Positions 18,082 through 25,878 of a stretch of DNA of 64,000 nt are shown piece after piece (positions within the stretch are counted from its first letter, which is position 1; the number at the start of each line of letters is the position of its first letter). The translations under genes were made by a program, and so were the position numbers. The DNA is taken from NCBI GenBank assembly GCA_964427005.1, contig CAYRTL010000007.1, positions 23,616 to 87,615 on the forward strand, read 5' to 3'. The notes under the pieces were generated by a model. It made no database searches and was not told the origin of the DNA. It was given only the letters and a program-made list of their open reading frames with translations. Source of the DNA: JAMXLO01 sp964427005. GTDB taxonomy: Bacteria > Pseudomonadota > Alphaproteobacteria > Acetobacterales > Acetobacteraceae.

Positions 18082-18309
18082 TCAGCTATGCGGGCCGGCG
18101 TTGGCCGGGAAGAAATAGGAGATCGGAACCCCAAGGATCTGGCTCAACCGAACCAGATGCTCGGGAGGCACACGCGTCCTTGCGCGTTCGTAGGCCTCGA
18201 TCTCGGCGGAATCCACCCCCAATGAGGCAGCGAGCTGGTCCTGGCTCAGGCCGAGGGCGAGACGCTTTCCCCTGATGCGGCGCCCGACATGCTGATCGAT
18301 CGCCGTCAC
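18082..18309 (-). CDS. Small Xre-family helix-turn-helix regulator
   Basis: This 75-residue protein is essentially one HTH_3 domain (RIRGKRLALGLSQDQLAASL, then VDSAEIEAYERARTRVPPEHL). It starts in the pattern x-TAIDQHVGRRIR, common for alphaproteobacterial single-domain Xre proteins. I chose GTG 18309 because GAGAGGA lies at ideal spacing. In-frame starts at 18315 and 18324 lack such a site. A 17-bp palindrome upstream suggests self-regulation. Confidence 0.85.
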   Translation of the reverse strand: MTAIDQHVGRRIRGKRLALGLSQDQLAASLGVDSAEIEAYERARTRVPPEHLVRLSQILGVPISYFFPANAGPHS

Positions 18310-18338
18310 ATCCATTCCTCTCACTAAGTCGTCAATAC

Positions 18339-18355
18339 AACGTTAAATTAGCGTT
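18339..18355. promoter_or_regulatory. Probable operator upstream of the Xre gene
   Basis: AACGTTAAATTAGCGTT is a 17-bp palindrome with a single mismatched pair. It is AT-rich in a GC-rich setting and lies 30 bp upstream of the chosen Xre start. Its size and position fit a dimeric Xre operator. Confidence 0.5.
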
Positions 18356-18491
18356 ATTCCGTCGGTCTCATAGCCTGAGGACCGCGGCCGTGCCAGAGGT
18401 AAAACGCTCGGGTCTCCCGCGCGAAAGGGGCAGTCTCTTCAACCCGGCGCTATGACCGGCCTAACAGGGCGTCAGTCAGCGAGATAGCACC

Positions 18492-19058
18492 CTAGCGTAG
18501 GCCAGCGGATTTCCTGACCGCGGCCAAAATCTCGGCAGAAAGTTCTGGATCATCGGCAAGCCTCGCCAGAACGACGGCACCGACCATGCCGGACAATGTG
18601 GCCAAGGCCCGGTCACGGCGCCGTCCGGGCAGACAACCGACCAGCGCGTCCGTCATCCGGCGGATCGAGGCCGTGATCGAAGGCCGTATGTTGCGCCGGC
18701 GCGCCACTTCCGGTCCCAGCGTGGTCAGCACGCAGCCTCTATCGGCCGCCTCTACATGCACCGGATCGAGGTAGCCGCCGACGATCTGGGCGAGGGCGCT
18801 GTCCCGGTCCGCTTCCTGGCTGATCCGCTCCCACCGCGCGGCGGAACGCGCCAGCGACGCGGATGCTGCCTCGGCGACCAGCATCTCCTTCGAGCCGAAA
18901 TGCGCATAAAATCCACCATGTGTCAGGCCCGCGTGGTGCATGATCGCATCCACGCCGACAGCATCGATGCCGTGGCTGCGAAACAGGGCCAGAGCAGATT
19001 TCAGGATCCGTTCGCGTGTCTCGGCTTTGCGCTCACTTGTGACGCGCATCTGTGCCAT
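18492..19058 (-). CDS. TetR-family repressor of the divergent MFS gene
   Basis: This 188-residue protein has the N-terminal TetR HTH at about residues 10-58 (ILKSALALFRSHGIDAVGVD, then HAGLTHGGFYAHFGSKEML). A helical ligand-binding domain with a conserved Cys (DRGCVLTTLGPEVARR) follows. It is divergent from an MFS exporter-like gene with 87 bp between the starts, and that gap holds two identical palindromes. The likely role is a drug- or metabolite-responsive repressor of both genes. Confidence 0.9.
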   Translation of the reverse strand: MAQMRVTSERKAETRERILKSALALFRSHGIDAVGVDAIMHHAGLTHGGFYAHFGSKEMLVAEAASASLARSAARWERISQEADRDSALAQIVGGYLDPVHVEAADRGCVLTTLGPEVARRRNIRPSITASIRRMTDALVGCLPGRRRDRALATLSGMVGAVVLARLADDPELSAEILAAVRKSAGLR

Positions 19059-19068
19059 CCCTGTATTG

Positions 19069-19116
19069 CATGACGATCGTCATGTATTTCCTTGACTAGC
19101 ATATGACGATCGTCAT
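19069..19116. promoter_or_regulatory. Twin TetR operators in the divergent promoter
   Basis: The perfect palindrome ATGACGATCGTCAT occurs twice, at 19070-19083 (extended to 16 bp, CATGACGATCGTCATG, at 19069-19084) and at 19103-19116. The centres are 33 bp apart, about three helical turns, so both sit on the same face of the DNA. TTGACT lies between them and could be a -35 element. Confidence 0.85.
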
Positions 19117-19145
19117 GCTTGCGGCAAGTCGCGGAGGAGCTGACG

Positions 19146-20420
19146 ATGGGACCACGCCGCCTTGCCCGCGCGCTGGCCGGACGCATCCATTATGCCTGGG
19201 TTGTCGTGGGCGTGATGTTCACCGTCATTCTCGCCACTGTCGGCGTCCGCGCCGCACCAGGCGTGCTGATCGTGCCCCTCGAGCAGGCGTTTGGCTGGAA
19301 TGCTGCGACGATCTCCGGCGCAATCTCGCTGAACATCCTGCTAGGTGGGCTCGTTGGCCCGTTTGGCGCTGCCCTGATCCAGCGGATAGGGATGCGCGGC
19401 ACAGTGCTCGGCTCGCTCTCGCTGCTGGCGTTTGGCGCGGCCGGCGCCGCATTCGCCCGCCGCCCCTGGGAACTCTATGCCACATGGGGCGTACTCGTCG
19501 GCATCGGCTCGGGCGCCGGCATGGTCGGCATGGCGACGGCGGTGGCCAATCGCTGGTTCGTCGCGCGGCGTGGCCTCGTGGTTGGGCTGCTGACCGCGAG
19601 CAATGCCAGCGGCCAGCTCGTCTTCCTGCCCTTATTGGCAAGCCTGGCCCAAAATCTGGGCTGGCAAAGCGTGCCTTGGGTGGTCGCGCTGGTGATCCTT
19701 GCGCTGATCCCGATCACCGCGCTGGTCCTTGCCGAAAGTCCGGGCAGCATTGGACTTGGGCCCTATGGGGCGGCCACCGAACCGCCGACCGTGCCGAGTG
19801 CCGCCAACCCGTTCGTCATCGCCTTGTCTGGCTTGGCACGCGGCGCGCGCTCCCTGGATTTCTGGCTGCTGTTCGCCAGTTTTGCTGTCTGCGGCTTCTC
19901 CACCAACGGCCTGGTGGCGACCCACCTCATTCCCTACTGCATCGACCACGGTATTCCCGAAGTCGGTGCGGCCAGCCTGCTCGCCGCAATGGGAATATTC
20001 GACCTCATCGGAACAACGGCGTCCGGCTGGCTCACGGACCGCTACAACGCCCGGGTGCTGCTGTTCTGGTACTACGGCTTGCGCGGCCTCTCGCTGATGA
20101 TCCTGCCATTCACCAGCTTCGACATGGTCAGTCTGTCGATCTTCGCCGTGTTTTACGGCTTGGATTGGGTCGCGACCGTACCTCCGACAGTCGCTCTGAC
20201 GACGGACGTGTTCGGTAAGCGCGATGCGCCGGTGATTGCATCATGGATCATGTGTGGACATCAGATGGGCGGCGCGCTCGCGGCACTTGGCGGCGGCGTG
20301 CTGCGCAACGCGACCGGCAGTTACCTCACCGCTTTCGTCGCCAGCGGCACCGCCTGCCTCATCGCGTCGCTGCTGGTGCTGCGGATCGCGAGGCGTCCGG
20401 TTCTCGTGCTCGCGGAGTAG
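19146..20420 (+). CDS. MFS transporter
   Basis: This 424-residue permease has about 12 predicted membrane helices, starting with HYAWVVVGVMFTVILATVG. The loop after helix 2 reads GPFGAALIQRIGMRG, and a second conserved loop is GWLTDRYNARVLL. It resembles the monocarboxylate/oxalate-formate type of MFS family, but the substrate cannot be assigned. ATG 19146 has a GAGGAG site. Expression is probably controlled by the divergent TetR protein. Confidence 0.9.
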   Translation: MGPRRLARALAGRIHYAWVVVGVMFTVILATVGVRAAPGVLIVPLEQAFGWNAATISGAISLNILLGGLVGPFGAALIQRIGMRGTVLGSLSLLAFGAAGAAFARRPWELYATWGVLVGIGSGAGMVGMATAVANRWFVARRGLVVGLLTASNASGQLVFLPLLASLAQNLGWQSVPWVVALVILALIPITALVLAESPGSIGLGPYGAATEPPTVPSAANPFVIALSGLARGARSLDFWLLFASFAVCGFSTNGLVATHLIPYCIDHGIPEVGAASLLAAMGIFDLIGTTASGWLTDRYNARVLLFWYYGLRGLSLMILPFTSFDMVSLSIFAVFYGLDWVATVPPTVALTTDVFGKRDAPVIASWIMCGHQMGGALAALGGGVLRNATGSYLTAFVASGTACLIASLLVLRIARRPVLVLAE

Positions 20421-20422
20421 CG

Positions 20423-21313
20423 CTAGGCGGGCCGGGCCAGCGGATGATGCGCCTCGACCAGGCGCTGCAGCCGCTCCGTGAGGACATGCGTGTAGATCTG
20501 CGTAGTCGCAATATCCACATGACCAAGCAGCAATTGCAGGCTGCGCAGATCAGCCCCACGAGCCAGAAGATGCGATGCGAACGAATGCCGGAGCACATGC
20601 GGCGAGACGCGCGCCGGGTCCAGGCCCGCATCGAGTGCAACGCGTTTCAGCAGCAGGAAGAAGGCCTGCCGTGTCAGCGGATGCCGCGGATCGCGCCCAG
20701 CAAACAGATAGCGCGTCGCTTTGTCCCCTGTGGACGCCAGCGCCGCGGCCGCCTCTTTCGCGCGTTCGGACAGCGGCACGATGCGCTCCTTGCCCCCCTT
20801 GCCCCGAACCAGCAGGACCGCGGCGTCGCGGGTGAGCGCGCGAATCGGCAGCGCCAGCAATTCCGATACGCGCAGACCGGTCGCATAGAGGATTTCCAGC
20901 GCCGCTCGCGCGACCACGCCATTCCGCCCGGCCAGGCGCTTGGCGGCATCAAGTAAGGCATCCACCTCCTGTTCGCTCAGATATTTCGGTAGCGTTCTGG
21001 GCAGTCTCGGCGCATCGAGCAGGCGCGTAGGGTCATCGGCTCGTATCCCTTCGCGCAGCAGGAAACGATGGAACTGGCGCAGAGCTGACAGTCGGCGCGC
21101 CGCGGTGCGCGCAGCCAGGCCAGACTTCTGCAGGCTCGCCATGTACGACTGCAGCAGAACCGCATCGCACGCTGCGACCTCGTGGCCGCGTGCCGACGCA
21201 AAAGCCGCAAAATCATCCAGGTCCGCCTGGTACGCGGCCAACGTATTGCGCGCGGCGCCTTTCTCGGCCGCCAGCATCTCCAGAAACGCCTCGACGTGCC
21301 TGTTCGCCGTCAC
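20423..21313 (-). CDS. xerD: Site-specific tyrosine recombinase XerD
   Basis: This 296-residue recombinase resolves chromosome dimers at dif together with XerC. The SAM-like N-terminal domain occupies residues 1-90. The catalytic residues are all visible: Arg148 (ATGLRVSE), Lys172, His239 and Arg242 (HVLRHSF), His265 (LGHVD) and Tyr274. The position back to back with aroK-aroB, and the absence of mobile-element features, favour housekeeping XerD over a phage integrase. It starts at GTG 21313, 4 bp after a small membrane-protein gene. Confidence 0.93.
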   Translation of the reverse strand: MTANRHVEAFLEMLAAEKGAARNTLAAYQADLDDFAAFASARGHEVAACDAVLLQSYMASLQKSGLAARTAARRLSALRQFHRFLLREGIRADDPTRLLDAPRLPRTLPKYLSEQEVDALLDAAKRLAGRNGVVARAALEILYATGLRVSELLALPIRALTRDAAVLLVRGKGGKERIVPLSERAKEAAAALASTGDKATRYLFAGRDPRHPLTRQAFFLLLKRVALDAGLDPARVSPHVLRHSFASHLLARGADLRSLQLLLGHVDIATTQIYTHVLTERLQRLVEAHHPLARPA

Positions 21314-21317
21314 GCCT

Positions 21318-21473
21318 TCAGTGGCTCTGGAACTTGTCGTTCGGCAGCACCTTCTCCACCGAATGCGGCGTCGGGTTCGGCGGATAGGCGCCCAGCATCA
21401 CCACAGCCACGCCGAGTACGACCAGCCCGGCCGCCACGACGATGAAAAAGATGCGGATCATCGTCTCGTTCAC
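21318..21473 (-). CDS. Small membrane protein upstream of xerD
   Basis: This 51-residue protein has one predicted transmembrane helix at about residues 6-29 (RIFFIVVAAGLVVLGVAVVM). A short Pro-rich tail follows (AYPPNPTPHSVEKVLPNDKF). GTG 21473 is preceded by GAGGAA, and ATG 21461 is an alternative start. The gene ends 4 bp before xerD and is probably co-transcribed with it. Its function is unknown. The composition and coupling look like a real gene. Confidence 0.7.
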   Translation of the reverse strand: MNETMIRIFFIVVAAGLVVLGVAVVMLGAYPPNPTPHSVEKVLPNDKFQSH

Positions 21474-21550
21474 CGATTCCTCGCCTGCATGGATTCGCCG
21501 CCGCCTTCATCTTGGCCTGTCCAGCGGGCGGTGTGCTAGCGTTCAGTGTC

Positions 21551-23230
21551 ATGACACGCAACACCGCACTGAAGGAGGCTGTTCCGCTTCCGGAAGCACT
21601 GACCGGCCGCAGCATTGTCCTCGTCGGTTTGATGGGCGCGGGCAAGACTTCGATCGGCCGCAGGCTGGCGGCCAAGTTTGGCCTGCCGTTCCGCGACGCG
21701 GATGCGGAAATTGAGCTGGCCGCCGGCTGTTCGATCCCCGAGCTCTTCTCCCGGTATGGGGAAAGCGACTTCCGCGCCGGCGAACGCAGAGTGATCCGAA
21801 GACTGCTCTCGGGAGACCCGCTGGTGCTGGCCTTTGGCGGTGGTGCGTTCATGGATCCGGAAACCCGCGCCATCACGCGCGAAGAGGCAGTATCCGTCTG
21901 GCTGCGCTGTCCCTTGCCAACGCTTCTGCGCCGCGTGGCTGGACGCGACAATCGTCCACTGCTTGCCGATGGCGATCGGGCGGAAACTCTCCAGCGGCTG
22001 ATGGACGTGCGCTACCCGGTGTATGCCGAAGCCGACGTCATCGTTGACTGCAGCGACGAAAGCCCCGATGCCACGACCAACCGCGTCCTGAATGCTCTGC
22101 TCGCATGGCGGTCACCGCGGCGGCTCTCTGTCGTCTTACCCAGTACCAGCTACGACGTGGTCATCGGCGATGATCTGCTCACCCGCGCCGGCGCTCTGCT
22201 GGCACCGCGTATGGAACAGAAGCGCGCGGTCGTTGTGACTGACGCGACGGTTGCGCAACTGCATCTCCCGGCCCTTCAACGCGGTCTCGCTGAAACGGGC
22301 GTAACCACCAGCCAGATCATCGTTCCGCCTGGCGAGGCCTCCAAGAACCTCGATAGCTGGCAGAGCGTGGTGGACCAGTTGCTGGAAGCGCGCGTCGAGC
22401 GTCGCACGACCGTCATCGCTCTGGGCGGCGGTGTGGTAGGCGACCTGGCCGGTTTCGCCGCCGCCAGCACTTTGCGCGGCCTGCCCTTTGTCCAGGTGCC
22501 AACCACGCTGCTGTCCCAGGTCGACTCCTCTGTGGGCGGCAAGACCGGCGTGAATACGGGGCGAGGCAAGAACCTCGTTGGCGCGTTTTATCAGCCACGC
22601 ATGGTGCTCGCCGACACAGGAACGCTCGCGACGCTCCCGCCGCGTGAACTACGCGCGGGATACGCCGAGATCGCCAAGGCCGGGCTGATCGGGGATGCAG
22701 CCTTCTTTGCCTGGTGCGAGGCGAACGGCGCCGCGCTGGTGGGCGGCAACCGCGAAGTGCAGGCCGAGGCCATCATGCGCGCCTGCGCCTTCAAGGCCGC
22801 TGTCGTGGGCGACGATGAGCGAGAGGAGAAGCCGAATGACGGGCGCGCCCTGCTGAACCTGGGGCACACATTCGGTCACGCGCTCGAGGCGGAATACGGC
22901 TACAGCGGAGGCCTGCTACACGGCGAGGGCGTCGCGGTCGGGCTAGGCCTGGCTTTCCGCCTGTCCGCGCGGCTGGGGCACTGCGCCGCGGCTGATGCGG
23001 ACCGCGTCGTATCCCACGTGGCGGCGATGGGGATGCCGGCGGAGCTGCGTATGCTGAACCGGCGCTTCTCAGCCGAGACGCTGGTTGGGCATATGCGGCG
23101 TGACAAGAAGGTGCGGGACGGTGCGCTGAAATTCGTACTGGCGCGAGGTATCGGGCAGGCTTTCACCAAGGGCGACGTGCCAGCCCAGGCTGTTACCGAG
23201 TTGCTGCGCGACGAAGGGTGCGGCCCGTAA
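21551..23230 (+). CDS. aroKB: Bifunctional shikimate kinase / 3-dehydroquinate synthase
   Basis: This 559-residue cytosolic protein joins two enzymes of aromatic amino acid synthesis in one continuous frame. Residues 18-175 form a shikimate kinase with Walker A GLMGAGKTS, the shikimate-binding DADAEIE and ERRVIRRLL segments, and FGGGAF. Residues 185-559 form a dehydroquinate synthase with ALGGGVVGDLAGF, LSQVDSSVGGKTGVN and the metal ligands in LNLGHTFGHALE and LLHGEGVAVG. No stop or start interrupts the linker. ATG 21551 was chosen by homology, as the Shine-Dalgarno is weak. Confidence 0.95.
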   Translation: MTRNTALKEAVPLPEALTGRSIVLVGLMGAGKTSIGRRLAAKFGLPFRDADAEIELAAGCSIPELFSRYGESDFRAGERRVIRRLLSGDPLVLAFGGGAFMDPETRAITREEAVSVWLRCPLPTLLRRVAGRDNRPLLADGDRAETLQRLMDVRYPVYAEADVIVDCSDESPDATTNRVLNALLAWRSPRRLSVVLPSTSYDVVIGDDLLTRAGALLAPRMEQKRAVVVTDATVAQLHLPALQRGLAETGVTTSQIIVPPGEASKNLDSWQSVVDQLLEARVERRTTVIALGGGVVGDLAGFAAASTLRGLPFVQVPTTLLSQVDSSVGGKTGVNTGRGKNLVGAFYQPRMVLADTGTLATLPPRELRAGYAEIAKAGLIGDAAFFAWCEANGAALVGGNREVQAEAIMRACAFKAAVVGDDEREEKPNDGRALLNLGHTFGHALEAEYGYSGGLLHGEGVAVGLGLAFRLSARLGHCAAADADRVVSHVAAMGMPAELRMLNRRFSAETLVGHMRRDKKVRDGALKFVLARGIGQAFTKGDVPAQAVTELLRDEGCGP

Positions 23231-23312
23231 CGCGGGGTGCCCGCCCGTTGCGCCACCTGCGTCGAATGCCATATGCACCCCTGCTGCGCTGCACAACAAC
23301 CAGGAGTCCATA

Positions 23313-23933
23313 ATGCCGTTGACCCCGCCCCAGGATCGCGAATTGTTGCATTCGCGCGACATCGTCCTGCGCGGCTATCGGCGGGCAGACGGGCTTTATG
23401 ACATCGAGGCGCAGCTTACCGACACGAAGACGTACGGCACCGCCAACTTTGATCGGACCTACATCGAGGCCGGTGAGCCGATCCATGGCATGTGGCTGCG
23501 GCTGACGGTGGATGAACATCGCCGGATCATCGCCAGCGAGGCGGCCAGCGACTACACGCCCTACTCCATTTGTCCGACAGCCGCACCGAACTTCGCCCGG
23601 CTTGCCGGGCTGCAAATCAAGCCTGGCTTTCTGAAAGAGGCCGCCAAGCGTATCGGCGGCACGGCGGGCTGCACGCATTTGCGCGAACTGCTGCAGCAAG
23701 TGGCCACGACGGCCTACCAGACAATCGATCCAGCCAAAGCAAAGCAGGAAGCCGATGCGGCGGGAGAATCGAATGAGTCCAGCGGAGACCGCCTGGACGC
23801 GCGGATCGCCGCGAAGATGGGCGGCGCGCCGGCGATCCTGAACACCTGCGTCGCCTATGGCACCGGCAGCCCGGTTGTGCAGCGGCGCTGGCCGCATCTC
23901 TATACCGGGCCGGAGAAGCAGGCGGCCGACTAG
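23313..23933 (+). CDS. DUF2889 family protein
   Basis: This 206-residue protein has the DUF2889 pattern: a start of the type RDIVLRGYRRADGLYDIEAQLTD, then IHGMWLRLTVD, PYSICPTAAPNF, and GGTAGCTHLRELL with a conserved Cys/His pair. No function is established, to my knowledge. It is free-standing, 82 bp after aroKB, and converges on the RHH gene. Confidence 0.85.
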   Translation: MPLTPPQDRELLHSRDIVLRGYRRADGLYDIEAQLTDTKTYGTANFDRTYIEAGEPIHGMWLRLTVDEHRRIIASEAASDYTPYSICPTAAPNFARLAGLQIKPGFLKEAAKRIGGTAGCTHLRELLQQVATTAYQTIDPAKAKQEADAAGESNESSGDRLDARIAAKMGGAPAILNTCVAYGTGSPVVQRRWPHLYTGPEKQAAD

Positions 23934-23934
23934 A

Positions 23935-24234
23935 CTAGGCGGCGTGCTGCTCGTAGAAAGCGAACGGTCCCCGATCGAGCACCCCATGATTCGCAGCCTC
24001 GTGCCCCGCTTCATTGGCGGCCTGCCGAAAATATTGCAGCACGAATACCCGCACGGCGCTGGTACGCCCACCGCTGTGGCCAACAGCCTCAATCTGGCGA
24101 ACCAGTTGATTTAAGTCTTGGCGCTCGCGCCGGCAGATCTCGGCAAGCGCATCCCACAGCTCCGGCTCCAGACGCATGCTGGTTCTGCCACGCTCCGCAA
24201 CGACGTTACGGTTGACCAATCGACTGCCCGTCAC
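23935..24234 (-). CDS. Ribbon-helix-helix (RHH_4-like) protein
   Basis: This 99-residue protein has the RHH_4 signature: a basic strand, RTSMRLEPELWDALAEIC, a second helix DLNQLVRQIEA, and SAVRVFVLQYF. Such proteins are usually small DNA-binding regulators. The open frame extends to 24366, but GTG 24234 follows AAGGGGG and gives the family size. It lies 55 bp upstream of the Lrp-like gene end and may be an independent unit. Confidence 0.8.
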   Translation of the reverse strand: MTGSRLVNRNVVAERGRTSMRLEPELWDALAEICRRERQDLNQLVRQIEAVGHSGGRTSAVRVFVLQYFRQAANEAGHEAANHGVLDRGPFAFYEQHAA

Positions 24235-24289
24235 GGCCGCCCCCTTTCCGGTGACCGCGGCAGAAAAACACAGGCATCCTAAGAAATGG

Positions 24290-24754
24290 TTAGATTGGCA
24301 GCGGGGCCGCCTTGAGCCGCTCCATGGAGAACCTGCTGGTGACGTTGCGCAGCGGCACTGCGGCAATCAACTTGCGATAGAACTCGTCGTAGGCGGCAAT
24401 GTCCGGCACTACAACGTGCATCAGGTAATCGACGTCGCCACTCATCCTCCAGGCGTCGACGATTTCGGGCATCGTCTGCACCACGTCGGCGAATCGCTTC
24501 AACCATTCGCCGGAATGGTCCGCGGTCTCCACCTCGACGAACACCGAAACGGGCAAGCCGACTTTCGCCGGGTCAATCGTCGCTACACGGCCGCGGATGA
24601 CGCCGTCCTGTTCCAGCCGGCGGATCCGCTTCCAGCAAGGTGTAGAGGTCAGGCCAACCCGATCGGCAATCTCGGCGAGAGATAGCGAAGCATCGGCGGC
24701 AAGCAGGCGCAGGATCTCGCGATCCACCCTGTCCATGTCCTTGTCCGTTGGCAT
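24290..24754 (-). CDS. Lrp/AsnC-family transcriptional regulator
   Basis: This 154-residue protein has an N-terminal winged HTH (DRVDREILRLLAADASLSLA, then LTSTPCWKRIRRLEQDGVI) and a C-terminal ligand-sensing RAM domain (VFVEVETADHSGEWLKRF, then MSGDVDYLMHVVVPDI). The TSTPCWKRIRRLE pattern is typical of the Lrp subgroup that responds to amino acids. ATG 24754 was chosen over an upstream start at 24781. Confidence 0.92.
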   Translation of the reverse strand: MPTDKDMDRVDREILRLLAADASLSLAEIADRVGLTSTPCWKRIRRLEQDGVIRGRVATIDPAKVGLPVSVFVEVETADHSGEWLKRFADVVQTMPEIVDAWRMSGDVDYLMHVVVPDIAAYDEFYRKLIAAVPLRNVTSRFSMERLKAAPLPI

Positions 24755-24848
24755 GATCGTCTCACCACCTCCGCACGTCACTGATAGCAGAAAATTGCCA
24801 TAAAATGCATCCAGCGGGGTGCAAAGAAAAGAATTTGGCAGGTTCGCG

Positions 24849-25145
24849 TCAAACGGCTTGCCGGGCGTGCTCCTCCGGCGTGCGAAGCGTCAGCGACAGG
24901 GCGTGCATGCCGTCGGCGAACTCGGCCGTAAGCGCCTCGTGCACCGCGCGAGACCGGGCCAGCCGGTTCATGCCGAGAAACGCCTCGCTAACCAGCAGTA
25001 CGCTGTAATGCGTCTCGCCACCTGGGCGCGCACCGGAATGGCCCGCATGGCGTGCACTGTCGTCTGTGACGCGCAGGAGCCTGGGGGAAAAAGCCCGAGT
25101 CAGGACGGCCTCTAGCCTTGCGGTGCGGGATGGCATTGCCGACAT
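24849..25145 (-). CDS. bolA: BolA family protein
   Basis: This 98-residue protein shows the BolA fold: the helix RTARLEAVLTRAF, the strand with GGETHYSVLLVSEAF, and the loop NRLARSRAVHEALTAEF with the usual R-x-x-x-V-H-x-A-L motif. It ends in MHALSLTLRTPEE. BolA proteins work with monothiol glutaredoxins in iron-sulfur handling and affect morphology genes. It is divergent from a J-domain gene, a common alphaproteobacterial pairing. Confidence 0.9.
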   Translation of the reverse strand: MSAMPSRTARLEAVLTRAFSPRLLRVTDDSARHAGHSGARPGGETHYSVLLVSEAFLGMNRLARSRAVHEALTAEFADGMHALSLTLRTPEEHARQAV

Positions 25146-25214
25146 ATCGAATGTCTTCCCAGCGTCGCCAAGAGCCAGTTGCCAAGTCCCCGACAAGCTG
25201 CCCATAACGGCACC

Positions 25215-25808
25215 ATGAGCCGACGTGCCCCCAAAGCCAGGGCCTATGCACCGGATCCCGCCGCGCCAGGGCGCTGTTGCGACATGCCTGGCTGCGAAGC
25301 GATGGGCGAGTATCGTGCGCCCAAGTCACGGCGCAACCTGAACGATTACTGGTGGTTCTGCCTGGAACACGTGCGGGCTTACAATGCCACCTGGGACTAC
25401 TACAAAGGCATGTCGCCGGGAGAAATCGAGGCGCAGCTTCGTGCCGATACTGCCTGGCAGCGTCCATCCTGGCCGCTGGGCCGAATTGGCAAGGCTGCGG
25501 CGTGGGACGAGGAACTGCTGCGCGACCCGCTGCATCTGCTCGCGGCTGGCCGCATCAAGCGCGGCCCAAGGGAACAACCGCAGCAGACGCCCCCCGAGTT
25601 GCGCGGACCGCTTGCGACGCTTGGCCTTTCCTGGCCCACCACTCTGGATGCCGTGAAGACTCGCTACAAAGAGTTGGCGAAAAGGCACCATCCGGACGCC
25701 AATGGCGGCGACCGGGCCGCTGAGGAGCGACTCAAGGATATCAATCTTGCCTACGCCGCTCTGCGCTCGCGCCTGATGCCTGCGCCCAGTGTGGCAGCCG
25801 CCGACTAA
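25215..25808 (+). CDS. J-domain (DnaJ-like) protein
   Basis: This 197-residue protein has a C-terminal J domain (about 130-185) with the HPD triad in KELAKRHHPDANGG. The first part holds a small Cys/His-rich segment (CCDMPGCEAMGEY, FCLEHV) that may bind a metal. It is the alphaproteobacterial DnaJ-like protein usually found beside bolA and cobS, and its client is unknown. It ends 70 bp before cobS. Confidence 0.88.
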   Translation: MSRRAPKARAYAPDPAAPGRCCDMPGCEAMGEYRAPKSRRNLNDYWWFCLEHVRAYNATWDYYKGMSPGEIEAQLRADTAWQRPSWPLGRIGKAAAWDEELLRDPLHLLAAGRIKRGPREQPQQTPPELRGPLATLGLSWPTTLDAVKTRYKELAKRHHPDANGGDRAAEERLKDINLAYAALRSRLMPAPSVAAAD

Positions 25809-25878
25809 TTCCCCGCTCTTGCGCAAGCGCGAGCCAGGACTAGACTTTTCATTGATCGACACAGGAACCGCCCACCCG

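Noticed and set aside
20423..21313. Tyrosine recombinase as the integrase of a mobile element
   Set aside because: Its XerD-like length, pairing with aroK-aroB and lack of att repeats nearby point to housekeeping XerD.
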